NCBI GenBank assembly: GCA_003175915.1
Contig: PSRH01000230.1
Location: 1-6,719 of the forward strand
DNA from: Candidatus Melainabacteria bacterium
GTDB taxonomy: Bacteria > Cyanobacteriota > Vampirovibrionia > Obscuribacterales > Obscuribacteraceae
DNA length: 6,719 nucleotides
Direction of reading: 5' to 3'
Made by a program: the position numbers and the translations under genes
Shown: in pieces, positions 1 through 6,530 of the stretch
Position numbering within the stretch: the stretch's first letter is position 1
Layout of the letters: every line of letters starts with the position of its first letter
Notes under the pieces: model-generated
The model's database searches: none
Seen by the model: only the letters and a program-made list of their open reading frames with translations
Told to the model about the DNA's origin: nothing

Positions 1-24
1 ATTGGCCAAGATCAACAGACGGGA

Positions 25-47
25 ATTGAAGCGACTTCCGCTTCAAT
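25..47 (-). terminator. Perfect 9-bp inverted repeat, possible terminator of the nuoN-yfhO unit
   Basis: ATTGAAGCG (25-33) and CGCTTCAAT (39-47) are perfect reverse complements around a 5-base loop. The hairpin begins about 43 bases after the YfhO stop on the minus strand. In that direction it is followed by a moderately pyrimidine-rich TCCCGTCTGTTG rather than a clean T run, so an intrinsic terminator is only possible. It could also belong to a gene left of the window. Confidence 0.35.
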
Positions 48-52
48 CGTTG

Positions 53-83
53 GGCAATGATTAACTATAAATGGATCATTGCC
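53..83. repeat. Perfect 9-bp inverted repeat with 13-base AT-rich loop
   Basis: GGCAATGAT (53-61) and ATCATTGCC (75-83) are perfect reverse complements; on the plus strand the stem can extend to 51 and 85 with one G-T pair. It lies 6 bases beyond the YfhO stop codon, next to the inverted repeat at 25-47. No T run follows in either direction. It may be an mRNA 3' stabilising hairpin, part of a transcription end signal, or a protein-binding palindrome. Confidence 0.5.
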
Positions 84-89
84 TATCGT

Positions 90-2729
90 TTAGCCCTGCC
101 CTGACATTGCCTTTAACCAGCGCAAGATAGTCGGAAAGGCAGCTGCCCACAAGAGGCAGGCCAGAATCACTACGCCAACGGCTGCCAGGCTGAGACCAAA
201 GTAAACGCTCTGAGGTTGATAGTCGAATTGAATCAGGTGCCCTCCTTTAGGTACATATACTGCTCTGAAAATACCATTGGCCCGATAAATGGGAGCTTCT
301 ACGCTATCGATGTGGGCGGTCCAGCCCGGATAGTACTGGTCGGAAAGTATTAGGAAACTTGTTTTAGCCAAGTTCGCCGATATAGATATGTGTTCCGGCA
401 TGTCATGCAAAAATACTGGTTCCTGTGGCTTTTGCTCAGTGGCTACAACTGGATAAAGAGAACCTTGTTGGGTGAATACAGGTTCTTCTTTCTCGGTTGT
501 TTTTGATGCGGGTTGTGATTCAACCGGATTCTCCTTAGGTGGCATGAAGACGGAATATGACTGGTTATCTTCGGGTAATGGCTCGATGCGGGCTGAATTC
601 TTGGGGTCAAAACCAGAACCATCTGGGTCCTTGATGATCTCTAAGGCTGTCTCGTGCGATGTCCAACGCCAATTTTGACAAATGAAGGCCCGCGCTAGCG
701 AGTCCTTTACACGATAGAACCGCAGGTTCATTGAAGGAACCTCTGCGCGTAAGTCAAAATGCTGAGGAGCATATTTTGGTACAGCTCCATCATAAGCTTC
801 AATCTGGGAACACACCCAAGTCGTTGCTGTACAGCGGCAAAAGCTCCAGAGCATCAAACCCTTGTCGTCTTCCGTCTGATCTGGTGTGTGTTTCTTTCCA
901 GGTAAGGCATAGTCAAGGACATGGTCTATGTAAGCCAGAAAGTCCTTCTTCTCCGCGGCTTCGTAACCGTAAGCGGTTCGCTGTAACCAGTCGATATTTA
1001 TGTTCGGAAGAAGTAGATCGTGAATGTACTGATAGTAATTGCGACTAGGTGTGCTCGCATTGCCTGGGAATCCTTGAGGTGGCGCTTTAAGTGGGTCGAA
1101 ATAGGCTAAGAACAAGCGTTGTTGGCTCAGGTTTTCACTCTTATCTTTCAATGTTTCCAGCTTAGAAAGCAAGTATGGTTGATTGTCGTAATAGTTCCGG
1201 CCGACCATGCCAACCCGATAGTAATAAGCCGGGAAAAGAAGACTGCCGATCAACAAAGCAATCAAAATGACGCTGGCAGTTTTTTCCTTCAACCAATTTT
1301 TTGGCAGCAAAAATGCAATTGCACAAACAATCAACCCCAGGAAAGAGCCTCTCAACATAGCCTGGCCCAAAAGCAATTGGGCGCCCGGTAGCCCTGTCAG
1401 ATCCCCGAGAGGAATCGCCTTGCGCAAAACACCGGCCATGGCCAGGGCAGTTCCAGCTGTCAAAGAGGAAACCCATAGAAGGGTGGTCAGTCCAAGAATT
1501 TTGGGGGAAAGTTTTCCATTATATAAACACCACGTGCCTCTGGCCGCGGCAAGCGCAATGCATAGAATTGGAAAGATAATTAGCTTTATCGGGTATCTGA
1601 ATATACTCGCATAGGGAATGAGAGCAATTAGCTTAGGCACCAGAGGTAGACTTTGCCCGGCCGCCATGATCAAACTGGCAAAGAGTACAAGGGCAATCCA
1701 TTTCCGAGCACGCCAACTACTATCGCAGAACCCCAACATTGCCAGGGTTATTGCCACCGGACCAACTAGAGCTGAGGCAAGAAAGGGTATGTAGTCTTTA
1801 CGGCTGGCTACCGTATTCAGGTAAGGTGCACCAATTATGTTTAAGTCCCCAAGCGGTTGAGCAAATACCATCGATAACAAGTCATACCAGTTGGCGCTCC
1901 AGAGAAATACATAGTCTGTGTCCATACCATGAGCTCGGGGTGATACGAAAAACCACTCAGCTGTGGGTAGAACAACAGGCATCGCCAGCAGTGCCCCAAT
2001 AGAGAGCGCCAAACATTGCCAAACGATATGATTGTGCTTCTCCTCAGGCGCAGCCTGTTTGTCGCGGTCTAGCCACTGCCAGAGTAAGGAGAATCCTAAT
2101 AAGCCAAGTGCCGGCGCTCCCACTTCTGCTCTGCCGGCCGCGACGATAAGAAAGCTAGTTATTCCGGCAAGAACAACCAAAAGGTACAGCTTGCGACGGC
2201 TCTGGCAAAAGTAAATTGAACGGAGGGCCCATAGGCTGATCGGCAACCAGGCGGCGGTGAAGATCAAAGTGTGGTTTGTTGTCAGGGACATCATGTAGCC
2301 TGAAAAGGCGACGATCGCCCCTGCTACAAAAGCCGGTACGACTCCCCAGCCAAGTGAACAAACAAGCAGATATGCACCTAGCCCGGCGATCAGTTGGTGG
2401 GCAACCATAAGGCAGGCAAGCGCCTGTCCCCAGGACATCAGGGCAAACAATAAATTAGGTGGATAAAAGATCCCAGGCGATGGTACAGCAGCTTGAGACA
2501 TGCCGCAATGCAAGTAGGGATTCCAGAGGGGCAAACGAAACTCGCGGAAGGCGCTGCCTAGGAAGCGCTCCAGCGGCTCGAAGTACAGCTGGTGATCGGA
2601 AATGTAGAACTGTTCCGCCAGGACTAAAGTCGGCGCATAGTAGCTGAGTAGCAAGCCCAAACAAGTGGCGACAAATAGAACGAGCGGATTGGATCGTTGT
2701 AAATGCTCGATTACGCTCGGCTTTTTCAC
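90..2729 (-). CDS. YfhO-family polytopic membrane protein (predicted GT-C-type glycosyltransferase)
   Basis: This 879-residue protein has a hydrophobic N-terminus, roughly 13-15 predicted membrane segments within residues 15-503, a large soluble stretch (about 504-840) and a last membrane segment near 843-866. The family signature after the first membrane segment is clear: LPLWNPYLHCGM at 66-77 followed by GIFYPPNLLF at 86-95. The C-terminal signature is also clear: LSDQYYPGW at 795-803, then RANGIFRAVYVPKGGH at 816-831 and FDYQP at 835-839. YfhO proteins belong to the GT-C superfamily; Bacillus subtilis YfhO glycosylates lipoteichoic acid, but the substrate here cannot be read from sequence. 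The start is a GTG at 2729-2727. It is the only usual start codon between the in-frame TAA (2774-2772) and the first membrane segment, and its ribosome-binding site is weak. Residues about 724-775 form a Pro/Glu/Lys-rich linker holding two similar EPVF-containing segments. The gene lies 50 bp after nuoN on the same strand, so co-transcription is likely. The family call is firm; the substrate is unknown. Confidence 0.88.
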   Translation of the reverse strand: MKKPSVIEHLQRSNPLVLFVATCLGLLLSYYAPTLVLAEQFYISDHQLYFEPLERFLGSAFREFRLPLWNPYLHCGMSQAAVPSPGIFYPPNLLFALMSWGQALACLMVAHQLIAGLGAYLLVCSLGWGVVPAFVAGAIVAFSGYMMSLTTNHTLIFTAAWLPISLWALRSIYFCQSRRKLYLLVVLAGITSFLIVAAGRAEVGAPALGLLGFSLLWQWLDRDKQAAPEEKHNHIVWQCLALSIGALLAMPVVLPTAEWFFVSPRAHGMDTDYVFLWSANWYDLLSMVFAQPLGDLNIIGAPYLNTVASRKDYIPFLASALVGPVAITLAMLGFCDSSWRARKWIALVLFASLIMAAGQSLPLVPKLIALIPYASIFRYPIKLIIFPILCIALAAARGTWCLYNGKLSPKILGLTTLLWVSSLTAGTALAMAGVLRKAIPLGDLTGLPGAQLLLGQAMLRGSFLGLIVCAIAFLLPKNWLKEKTASVILIALLIGSLLFPAYYYRVGMVGRNYYDNQPYLLSKLETLKDKSENLSQQRLFLAYFDPLKAPPQGFPGNASTPSRNYYQYIHDLLLPNINIDWLQRTAYGYEAAEKKDFLAYIDHVLDYALPGKKHTPDQTEDDKGLMLWSFCRCTATTWVCSQIEAYDGAVPKYAPQHFDLRAEVPSMNLRFYRVKDSLARAFICQNWRWTSHETALEIIKDPDGSGFDPKNSARIEPLPEDNQSYSVFMPPKENPVESQPASKTTEKEEPVFTQQGSLYPVVATEQKPQEPVFLHDMPEHISISANLAKTSFLILSDQYYPGWTAHIDSVEAPIYRANGIFRAVYVPKGGHLIQFDYQPQSVYFGLSLAAVGVVILACLLWAAAFPTILRWLKAMSGQG

Positions 2730-2779
2730 ACTCTGTAGGGCAGGCGCTTCCGCCGTTACCTTTCCTTGCCCTTAACCTC

Positions 2780-4366
2780 TCACGGCGTAATGGGCTGAAC
2801 GATGGGTTGAATTGGCTTGTATGGCTGAGATCCAGGAGTGTACCGATCCGACATCGGTAGGAGTGGGCGCATTGAATTGTGAGCGAAGTTCATAACAGGG
2901 TTAACCACGATCGTGCCTGTCGATATTATTGCCAAGACGCAGAATCCAAGCGCAACTATGGGACCGCCCTGCGAGCTGCCCACGTACCGGCGGTGGTCTG
3001 GTAAGGCGGCTACCACTTCCGAAGGTTCGCGCACGATCATTTTAATGACAACGCGCGTGTAGTAGTAGATTGCCGGTACCGTAGTGAATAAGGCGATCGC
3101 CACCAAAATCCAGCCAACCGGAGCATCGGCGATGGTAAGCGGAATGGTCAAGCCGGCACCGAAAATGAAGACTTTGGCAAAGAATCCAGCCGGCGGGATT
3201 GGTAGTCCAGCCAGATTGAGCAAGCAAATTGAGAGCATGATGGCAAGGAATGGCCGCTTGCGGACAAGCCCGGAGAAATCGTCGATTTTGTCGCTGCCTG
3301 TTTCGTTGGTAAATAAAATTGCTCCGGCGAACGCTCCCAGGTTCATGGCCCCGTAAACCACTATGTAGAAGAGTACCGCCGACAGCCCTACTTCAGAAGA
3401 CGACACCAGGCCGATTAGTATGTAGCCTACATGGGCGATGGAGGAATAGGCGAGCATTCGCTTGAAGGAAGTCTGAGCAAGCGCAATGAAATTGCCAGCG
3501 ATCATTGAGAGGGCAGCCATGACGCCGACGATCACACCCCAATCCCCAATAGCCTTATCGAAGACTATCGTGAGAAGCCTGAGCGCAATGACGAAACCGC
3601 CTGCTTTAGAACCAATAGAAAGAAAGGCGGTGACTGGTGTTGGTGCACCTTCGTAGACGTCCGGCGTCCACATGTGGAAGGGCACCGCCGACAACTTAAA
3701 GCCGACTGCGCTCAATATAAGAACAAGCAGAAACATTTTTACCAGCGACGTCGGCGGTAAAGTCAGGTAAGACATTTGTTCCCTGATTACGTCGAAGTTG
3801 GTTGAACCGGTCAAGCCATAGAGAAATGAAAGACCGTATAGCAAGGTGGCGGTGGTGGCCGCTGTCGACAGTAAGTATTTAAGGGCCGCCTCACTAGATT
3901 TTTGATCTCGTTTTTCGAAACCAGACAATATGACACAACATATACTTAGTGTTTCCAATCCGATGAAGAGCATAATCAAGTCTGTGGAACCGGCAAGCAA
4001 CATAACCGCCAATACGGCAGTAAGCAATATTGCGTAAAACTCTCCGGCATTGTCTCGGAAATGGTACTCATAACCTGAGGTCATCAAGACGACGATCAAG
4101 CCGACCGCGCAGGCAATCATGCCGAACGCTACGGTGAGGCGATCGACGGTGAATACCCCGCCGAACAACGCCACTTTCGGTGCCGAAAATTCAAGTGACA
4201 GCGTGTAGAATGCCAATCCCAGGGCGATGCAGCAGATTATTGGAGTGACGCTTTTCTGTTTGGGAACGAATAAGTTCCAAAGGCAAGCTATTACAATTGC
4301 TACAACTACTTGCATCTCCGGCAAAAGCAGCTTGAGAGCTAAGTTGTAGTCTTCGATGCCGTTCAT
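2780..4366 (-). CDS. nuoN: NADH-quinone oxidoreductase subunit N (complex I antiporter-like subunit; NdhB homologue)
   Basis: NuoN is one of three Mrp-antiporter-like membrane subunits that move protons in respiratory complex I. The 528-residue length fits NuoN/NdhB proteins (about 480-530). The protein is almost entirely hydrophobic, with about 14 membrane segments. Key charged residues of the proton path are present: Glu138 in GLETLS, Lys163 in EAALKYLL, Lys224 in VGFKLSAVPFHMW, Lys254 in IGSKAGGF and Lys398 in GFFAKVFIF. By motif these match the E. coli NuoN residues Glu133, Lys158, Lys217, Lys247 and Lys395. The HMWTPDVYEGAPTPVTAFLS stretch (231-250) is diagnostic of the N subunit. The C-terminus (about 506-528) is a proline-rich tail with repeated PI/QPI units. 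The ATG at 4366-4364 was chosen because homologous sequence begins shortly after it; a short AAGGA lies about 13 bases upstream, so the ribosome-binding site is not ideal. No other nuo/ndh gene is visible: the upstream neighbour is divergent carA and the downstream gene is YfhO. I see no missing key residue or frameshift. Confidence 0.95.
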   Translation of the reverse strand: MNGIEDYNLALKLLLPEMQVVVAIVIACLWNLFVPKQKSVTPIICCIALGLAFYTLSLEFSAPKVALFGGVFTVDRLTVAFGMIACAVGLIVVLMTSGYEYHFRDNAGEFYAILLTAVLAVMLLAGSTDLIMLFIGLETLSICCVILSGFEKRDQKSSEAALKYLLSTAATTATLLYGLSFLYGLTGSTNFDVIREQMSYLTLPPTSLVKMFLLVLILSAVGFKLSAVPFHMWTPDVYEGAPTPVTAFLSIGSKAGGFVIALRLLTIVFDKAIGDWGVIVGVMAALSMIAGNFIALAQTSFKRMLAYSSIAHVGYILIGLVSSSEVGLSAVLFYIVVYGAMNLGAFAGAILFTNETGSDKIDDFSGLVRKRPFLAIMLSICLLNLAGLPIPPAGFFAKVFIFGAGLTIPLTIADAPVGWILVAIALFTTVPAIYYYTRVVIKMIVREPSEVVAALPDHRRYVGSSQGGPIVALGFCVLAIISTGTIVVNPVMNFAHNSMRPLLPMSDRYTPGSQPYKPIQPIVQPITP

Positions 4367-4448
4367 CCTATGCTGCCGTTCCTTTCCAAGTTTCCAGGCT
4401 TAGTAATCTCAACCAGCTTCTTACTTTAAGCATGCTAATTCTACCGGG

Positions 4449-4463
4449 GCGGGATAGTCCCGC
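4449..4463. repeat. Short perfect inverted repeat upstream of nuoN
   Basis: GCGGGA (4449-4454) and TCCCGC (4458-4463) are perfect reverse complements separated by TAG. The element lies 83-97 bases upstream of the nuoN ATG and about 110 bases from the larger hairpin. There is no T run on either side, so it is not an intrinsic terminator. It may be an operator half-site pair or a 5' leader hairpin; function is unknown. Confidence 0.4.
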
Positions 4464-4574
4464 TCTCGAATGTCGCTTAAAACAATTTATAAACGAACAA
4501 CGAAAGTTTCCGCTAGCTCTGAAACTCGGCGAGGAGTCGGTCAAAGCGATGTCCTTCTCAATCACATGGCTAAA

Positions 4575-4605
4575 CTAGCGGCGCGCCGGCGGTGCGCCCG
4601 CTTAG
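4575..4605. repeat. Strong GC-rich hairpin in the carA/nuoN spacer
   Basis: GGCGCGCC (4580-4587) and GGTGCGCC (4591-4598) form an 8-bp stem with a GGC loop, with one G-U pair on the plus strand. Allowing a bulged C (4599) and a bulged T, the flanks CTAGC (4575-4579) and GCTTAG (4600-4605) add five more pairs. No T run follows, so it does not look like a terminator. It lies upstream of the candidate carA promoter, so it could be a regulator site, or part of a longer leader if transcription starts further upstream. Confidence 0.5.
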
Positions 4606-4641
4606 GAAGCTGGTGCAGCGGAAACGAAGGAGCAACAACTG

Positions 4642-4670
4642 ATGACGCAGGGGAGCCCTTAATATATGAT
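4642..4670 (+). promoter_or_regulatory. Candidate sigma70-type promoter for carA-HAD
   Basis: ATGACG at 4642-4647 matches four of six bases of the TTGACA -35 box, and TATGAT at 4665-4670 matches five of six of the TATAAT -10 box, with an ideal 17-base spacer. Transcription would begin near 4677, leaving a leader of about 14 bases before the TTG start of carA, enough for the AGGGAAAGAG ribosome-binding stretch. Confidence 0.42.
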
Positions 4671-4678
4671 AACTACAT

Positions 4679-4688
4679 GAGGGAAAGA
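4679..4688 (+). promoter_or_regulatory. Ribosome-binding stretch deciding the TTG start of carA
   Basis: The purine-rich GAGGGAAAGA lies just upstream of TTG 4691 and includes an AGGGA core with spacing in the workable range. No comparable purine run precedes the alternative GTG at 4721, which favours the TTG although the CarA domain itself only begins near residue 19. Confidence 0.4.
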
Positions 4689-4690
4689 GA

Positions 4691-5827
4691 TTGACCAATT
4701 GCGATTTGGCTTCCAAGCCGGTGACCAATCCTTCGAAAACACAGAAAACCGCCATTCTAGCTCTTGAAGACGGCAGATGTTTCAGTGGTGTGGGTTTTGG
4801 CGCAGAGGGTACGGCTGTTGGAGAGCTCGTCTTCAATACGAGCATATTTGGCTACCAGGAAATACTGACCGATCCAAGCTACGCCGGGCAAATAATCACC
4901 CTCACCTATCCGGAAATCGGCAATTATGGCACCAACGACGAAGATGTCGAGTCTAAGAAGGTGCATGCCCGCGGGCTGGTCGTCAAGCATCTGAGCCGTA
5001 ACTACAGCTCCTGGCGCGGCAAAAACTCCCTGCATGAGTTTCTTGTTGGTCACAACGTCGTAGGCGTGGCTGACGTCGACACGCGGGCAATCACTCGCCA
5101 CATAAGAGATAAGGGTGCCATGCGCTGTGCCATTTCTTGTGACCGCTATTCGGAAGCAGAATTGGTCGAGCTGGCCAACAATTCGGCGAAGATGCTGGGC
5201 GCTGACTTTACCGCCGAGGTAACCACACCGACTCCATACAGAACAGGGGAAGGCAAGTATACAGTGGCTGTTCTGGATTACGGCATCAAGTCAAACATCC
5301 TCAACCAGCTGAAAAAGCACGATTTGCGCCTGGATGTCTATCCCTCCTTCACCAAAGCAAAAGAGATTCTTGCCAAAAAGCCTGATGGCATTTTCCTTTC
5401 CAACGGTCCGGGCGACCCGGCTGCTTGCCAGGACATCATCGTCGAGCTGAAAGAACTGATGGCCTCCGATCTACCTATATTTGGTATTTGTCTTGGGCAT
5501 CAACTGCTTGCCATAGCCCTGGGAGCGAAGACGTACAAATTGAAGTTCGGACATAGGGGCGGCAATCAACCGGTCAAGGATATGCTTACCGGCAAAGTCG
5601 AAATCACCTGCCAGAACCACGGCTTTGCGGTTGACGCCGCCAGCATGCCCGATTCGATGGCACTCACCCATATCAACCTCAACGACAATAGCGTTGAGGG
5701 CTTTACCCACCGGGCCCTGCCGATATTTGGCGTGCAATATCACCCAGAGGCCAGCCCCGGCCCGCATGATTCAAACTACTTATTTCAACGCTTCTTTGAT
5801 TGGATTCAGGCAAGTAAAGTCAAGTGA
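4691..5827 (+). CDS. carA: Carbamoyl phosphate synthetase small (glutaminase) subunit
   Basis: CarA hydrolyses glutamine and passes ammonia to CarB, which makes carbamoyl phosphate for pyrimidines and arginine. The N-terminal CPSase_sm domain spans about residues 19-150, with the motifs ALEDGRCFSG, ELVFNTSIFGYQEILTDPSY (45-64) and VADVDTRAITRHIRDKGA (126-143). The class I glutamine amidotransferase domain spans about 190-375, with FLSNGPGDP (235-243), the nucleophile elbow GICLGHQ (Cys267) and HPEASPGPHD (His351, Glu353), so the catalytic triad is intact. At 378 residues it has the normal family length. The likely start is TTG at 4691, preceded by the purine-rich AGGGAAAGAG. A GTG at 4721 would give a protein nearer to E. 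coli CarA, which aligns from about residue 19 here, but it lacks a visible ribosome-binding site. One local oddity is Phe53 in NTSIFGYQE, where many family members have Thr (NTSMTGYQE). carB does not follow; a HAD phosphatase gene starts 9 bp after the stop. Confidence 0.97.
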   Translation: MTNCDLASKPVTNPSKTQKTAILALEDGRCFSGVGFGAEGTAVGELVFNTSIFGYQEILTDPSYAGQIITLTYPEIGNYGTNDEDVESKKVHARGLVVKHLSRNYSSWRGKNSLHEFLVGHNVVGVADVDTRAITRHIRDKGAMRCAISCDRYSEAELVELANNSAKMLGADFTAEVTTPTPYRTGEGKYTVAVLDYGIKSNILNQLKKHDLRLDVYPSFTKAKEILAKKPDGIFLSNGPGDPAACQDIIVELKELMASDLPIFGICLGHQLLAIALGAKTYKLKFGHRGGNQPVKDMLTGKVEITCQNHGFAVDAASMPDSMALTHINLNDNSVEGFTHRALPIFGVQYHPEASPGPHDSNYLFQRFFDWIQASKVK

Positions 5828-5836
5828 GAATAATCA

Positions 5837-6502
5837 TTGTATAAGCTAGCAATCTTCGATTTCGACGGAACGCTGGTAGATTCTGCACCCGGCATAATCC
5901 ATGTAATGAAGCAGGTTGCTGACGAATACCGCTTGTCTCAAGAGATTCTGGAAGAATGGCAGCACCTGGTGGGTGTGCCTTTAGAACGGCAAATGGAAGT
6001 GATTTTCCCCAATCACGACGACGAGTTTCGCAAGGTGGTCACGAAGCGCTACCGCTCCATCTACGATAAACAGGCAGTTGAGATTTGTCCGCCTTTTCCA
6101 GGCTTGTGGACTACCCTCGATGGTCTTCGCGCTTCCGGGGTGCGTGCCTCGATTGTTAGTTCCAAACGCAAACATCTGGTTGATCTAGTAATCAATCACC
6201 ATGGATTGGCAAACTATTTTAGTTTGGTTATCGGTGCTCAAGAAGTGGAGAATCACAAACCTCATCCTGAGGCTGTGCATATAAATCTCAAACACCACTC
6301 ATTGAAGACAGAGGAAGTAGTTGTTATAGGTGATAGCATCTACGATCTGGATATGGCTCGTAATGCAGGAGTGGTATCGATCGGCGTCACGACCGGAATT
6401 CACGGCAAGGATATTTTGAAGACAGCCCAGCCCAAGTGGATTGTCGATCGCCTTGAAGACGTTCTTCCCATAATTCTCGACGGCAGAATGAACGTAGCTT
6501 GA
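5837..6502 (+). CDS. HAD-superfamily hydrolase, phosphoglycolate-phosphatase-like (Gph/PpaX type)
   Basis: This 221-residue protein is a predicted cytoplasmic HAD phosphatase with all four motifs. Motif I is IFDFDGTLVDS at 6-16 (nucleophile Asp8, acid/base Asp10), motif II is the serine in IVSSK (Ser108), motif III is Lys141 in NHKPHP, and motif IV is VIGDSIYDLDMARNAG at 163-178 (Asp166 and Asp170, metal binding). A helical cap of C1 type lies between motifs I and II (about residues 16-85). The layout resembles 2-phosphoglycolate phosphatase or pyrophosphatase PpaX, but substrate cannot be assigned within this family. The start is TTG at 5837: an in-frame TAA lies immediately upstream (5831-5833), no ATG or GTG lies between, and motif I begins only six residues in, so a later start would remove the catalytic aspartates. 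The 9 bp gap after carA and the same strand suggest co-transcription. The ribosome-binding site is weak (GAGAA). Confidence 0.9.
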   Translation: MYKLAIFDFDGTLVDSAPGIIHVMKQVADEYRLSQEILEEWQHLVGVPLERQMEVIFPNHDDEFRKVVTKRYRSIYDKQAVEICPPFPGLWTTLDGLRASGVRASIVSSKRKHLVDLVINHHGLANYFSLVIGAQEVENHKPHPEAVHINLKHHSLKTEEVVVIGDSIYDLDMARNAGVVSIGVTTGIHGKDILKTAQPKWIVDRLEDVLPIILDGRMNVA

Positions 6503-6530
6503 TTGCATGAAAAATTGAGCTTAGGGACGT

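Larger units (their letters stand above)
4367..4690. promoter_or_regulatory. Divergent 324-bp spacer between nuoN and carA
   Basis: This non-coding stretch should hold the promoters of both nuoN (leftward) and carA (rightward). It contains a short perfect hairpin at 4449-4463, a strong GC-rich hairpin at 4575-4605 and a candidate carA promoter at 4642-4670. Small open frames cross it on both strands (65 codons on minus ending at 4368, 74 codons on plus ending at 4694), but their peptides are basic, Ser/Arg-rich and resemble no family I know. I found no convincing leftward -35/-10 pair for nuoN and no tRNA or recognisable riboswitch. Confidence 0.65.

Noticed and set aside
731..1048. 105-codon plus-strand frame inside the YfhO gene
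   Set aside because: It is antisense to conserved YfhO coding sequence, and its translation shows no domain or sensible composition.
1267..1614. 115-codon plus-strand frame inside the YfhO gene
   Set aside because: Antisense shadow of membrane-segment codons; no independent support.
4368..4565. 65-codon minus-strand frame ending one base before the nuoN ATG
   Set aside because: The stop next to nuoN is suggestive of coupling, but the peptide is Arg/Ser-rich, resembles no family, and overlaps the hairpin at 4449-4463; no clear ribosome-binding site. Most likely spacer sequence.
4580..4598. GC-rich hairpin as an intrinsic attenuator of carA
   Set aside because: No T run follows the stem, and the best promoter lies downstream of it, so classical attenuation is not supported.
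4470..4694. 74-codon plus-strand frame ending over the carA start
   Set aside because: It runs through the GC-rich hairpin and the candidate carA promoter, has an Arg-rich low-quality composition and no recognisable homology; treated as spurious.
4757..5101. 114-codon minus-strand frame inside carA
   Set aside because: Fully antisense to a highly conserved part of CarA; no family resemblance.
6496..6521. Possible terminator hairpin after the HAD gene
   Set aside because: AGCTTGATT and AATTGAGCT can pair with two G-U pairs, but the stem is AT-rich, overlaps the stop codon and is not followed by a T run.
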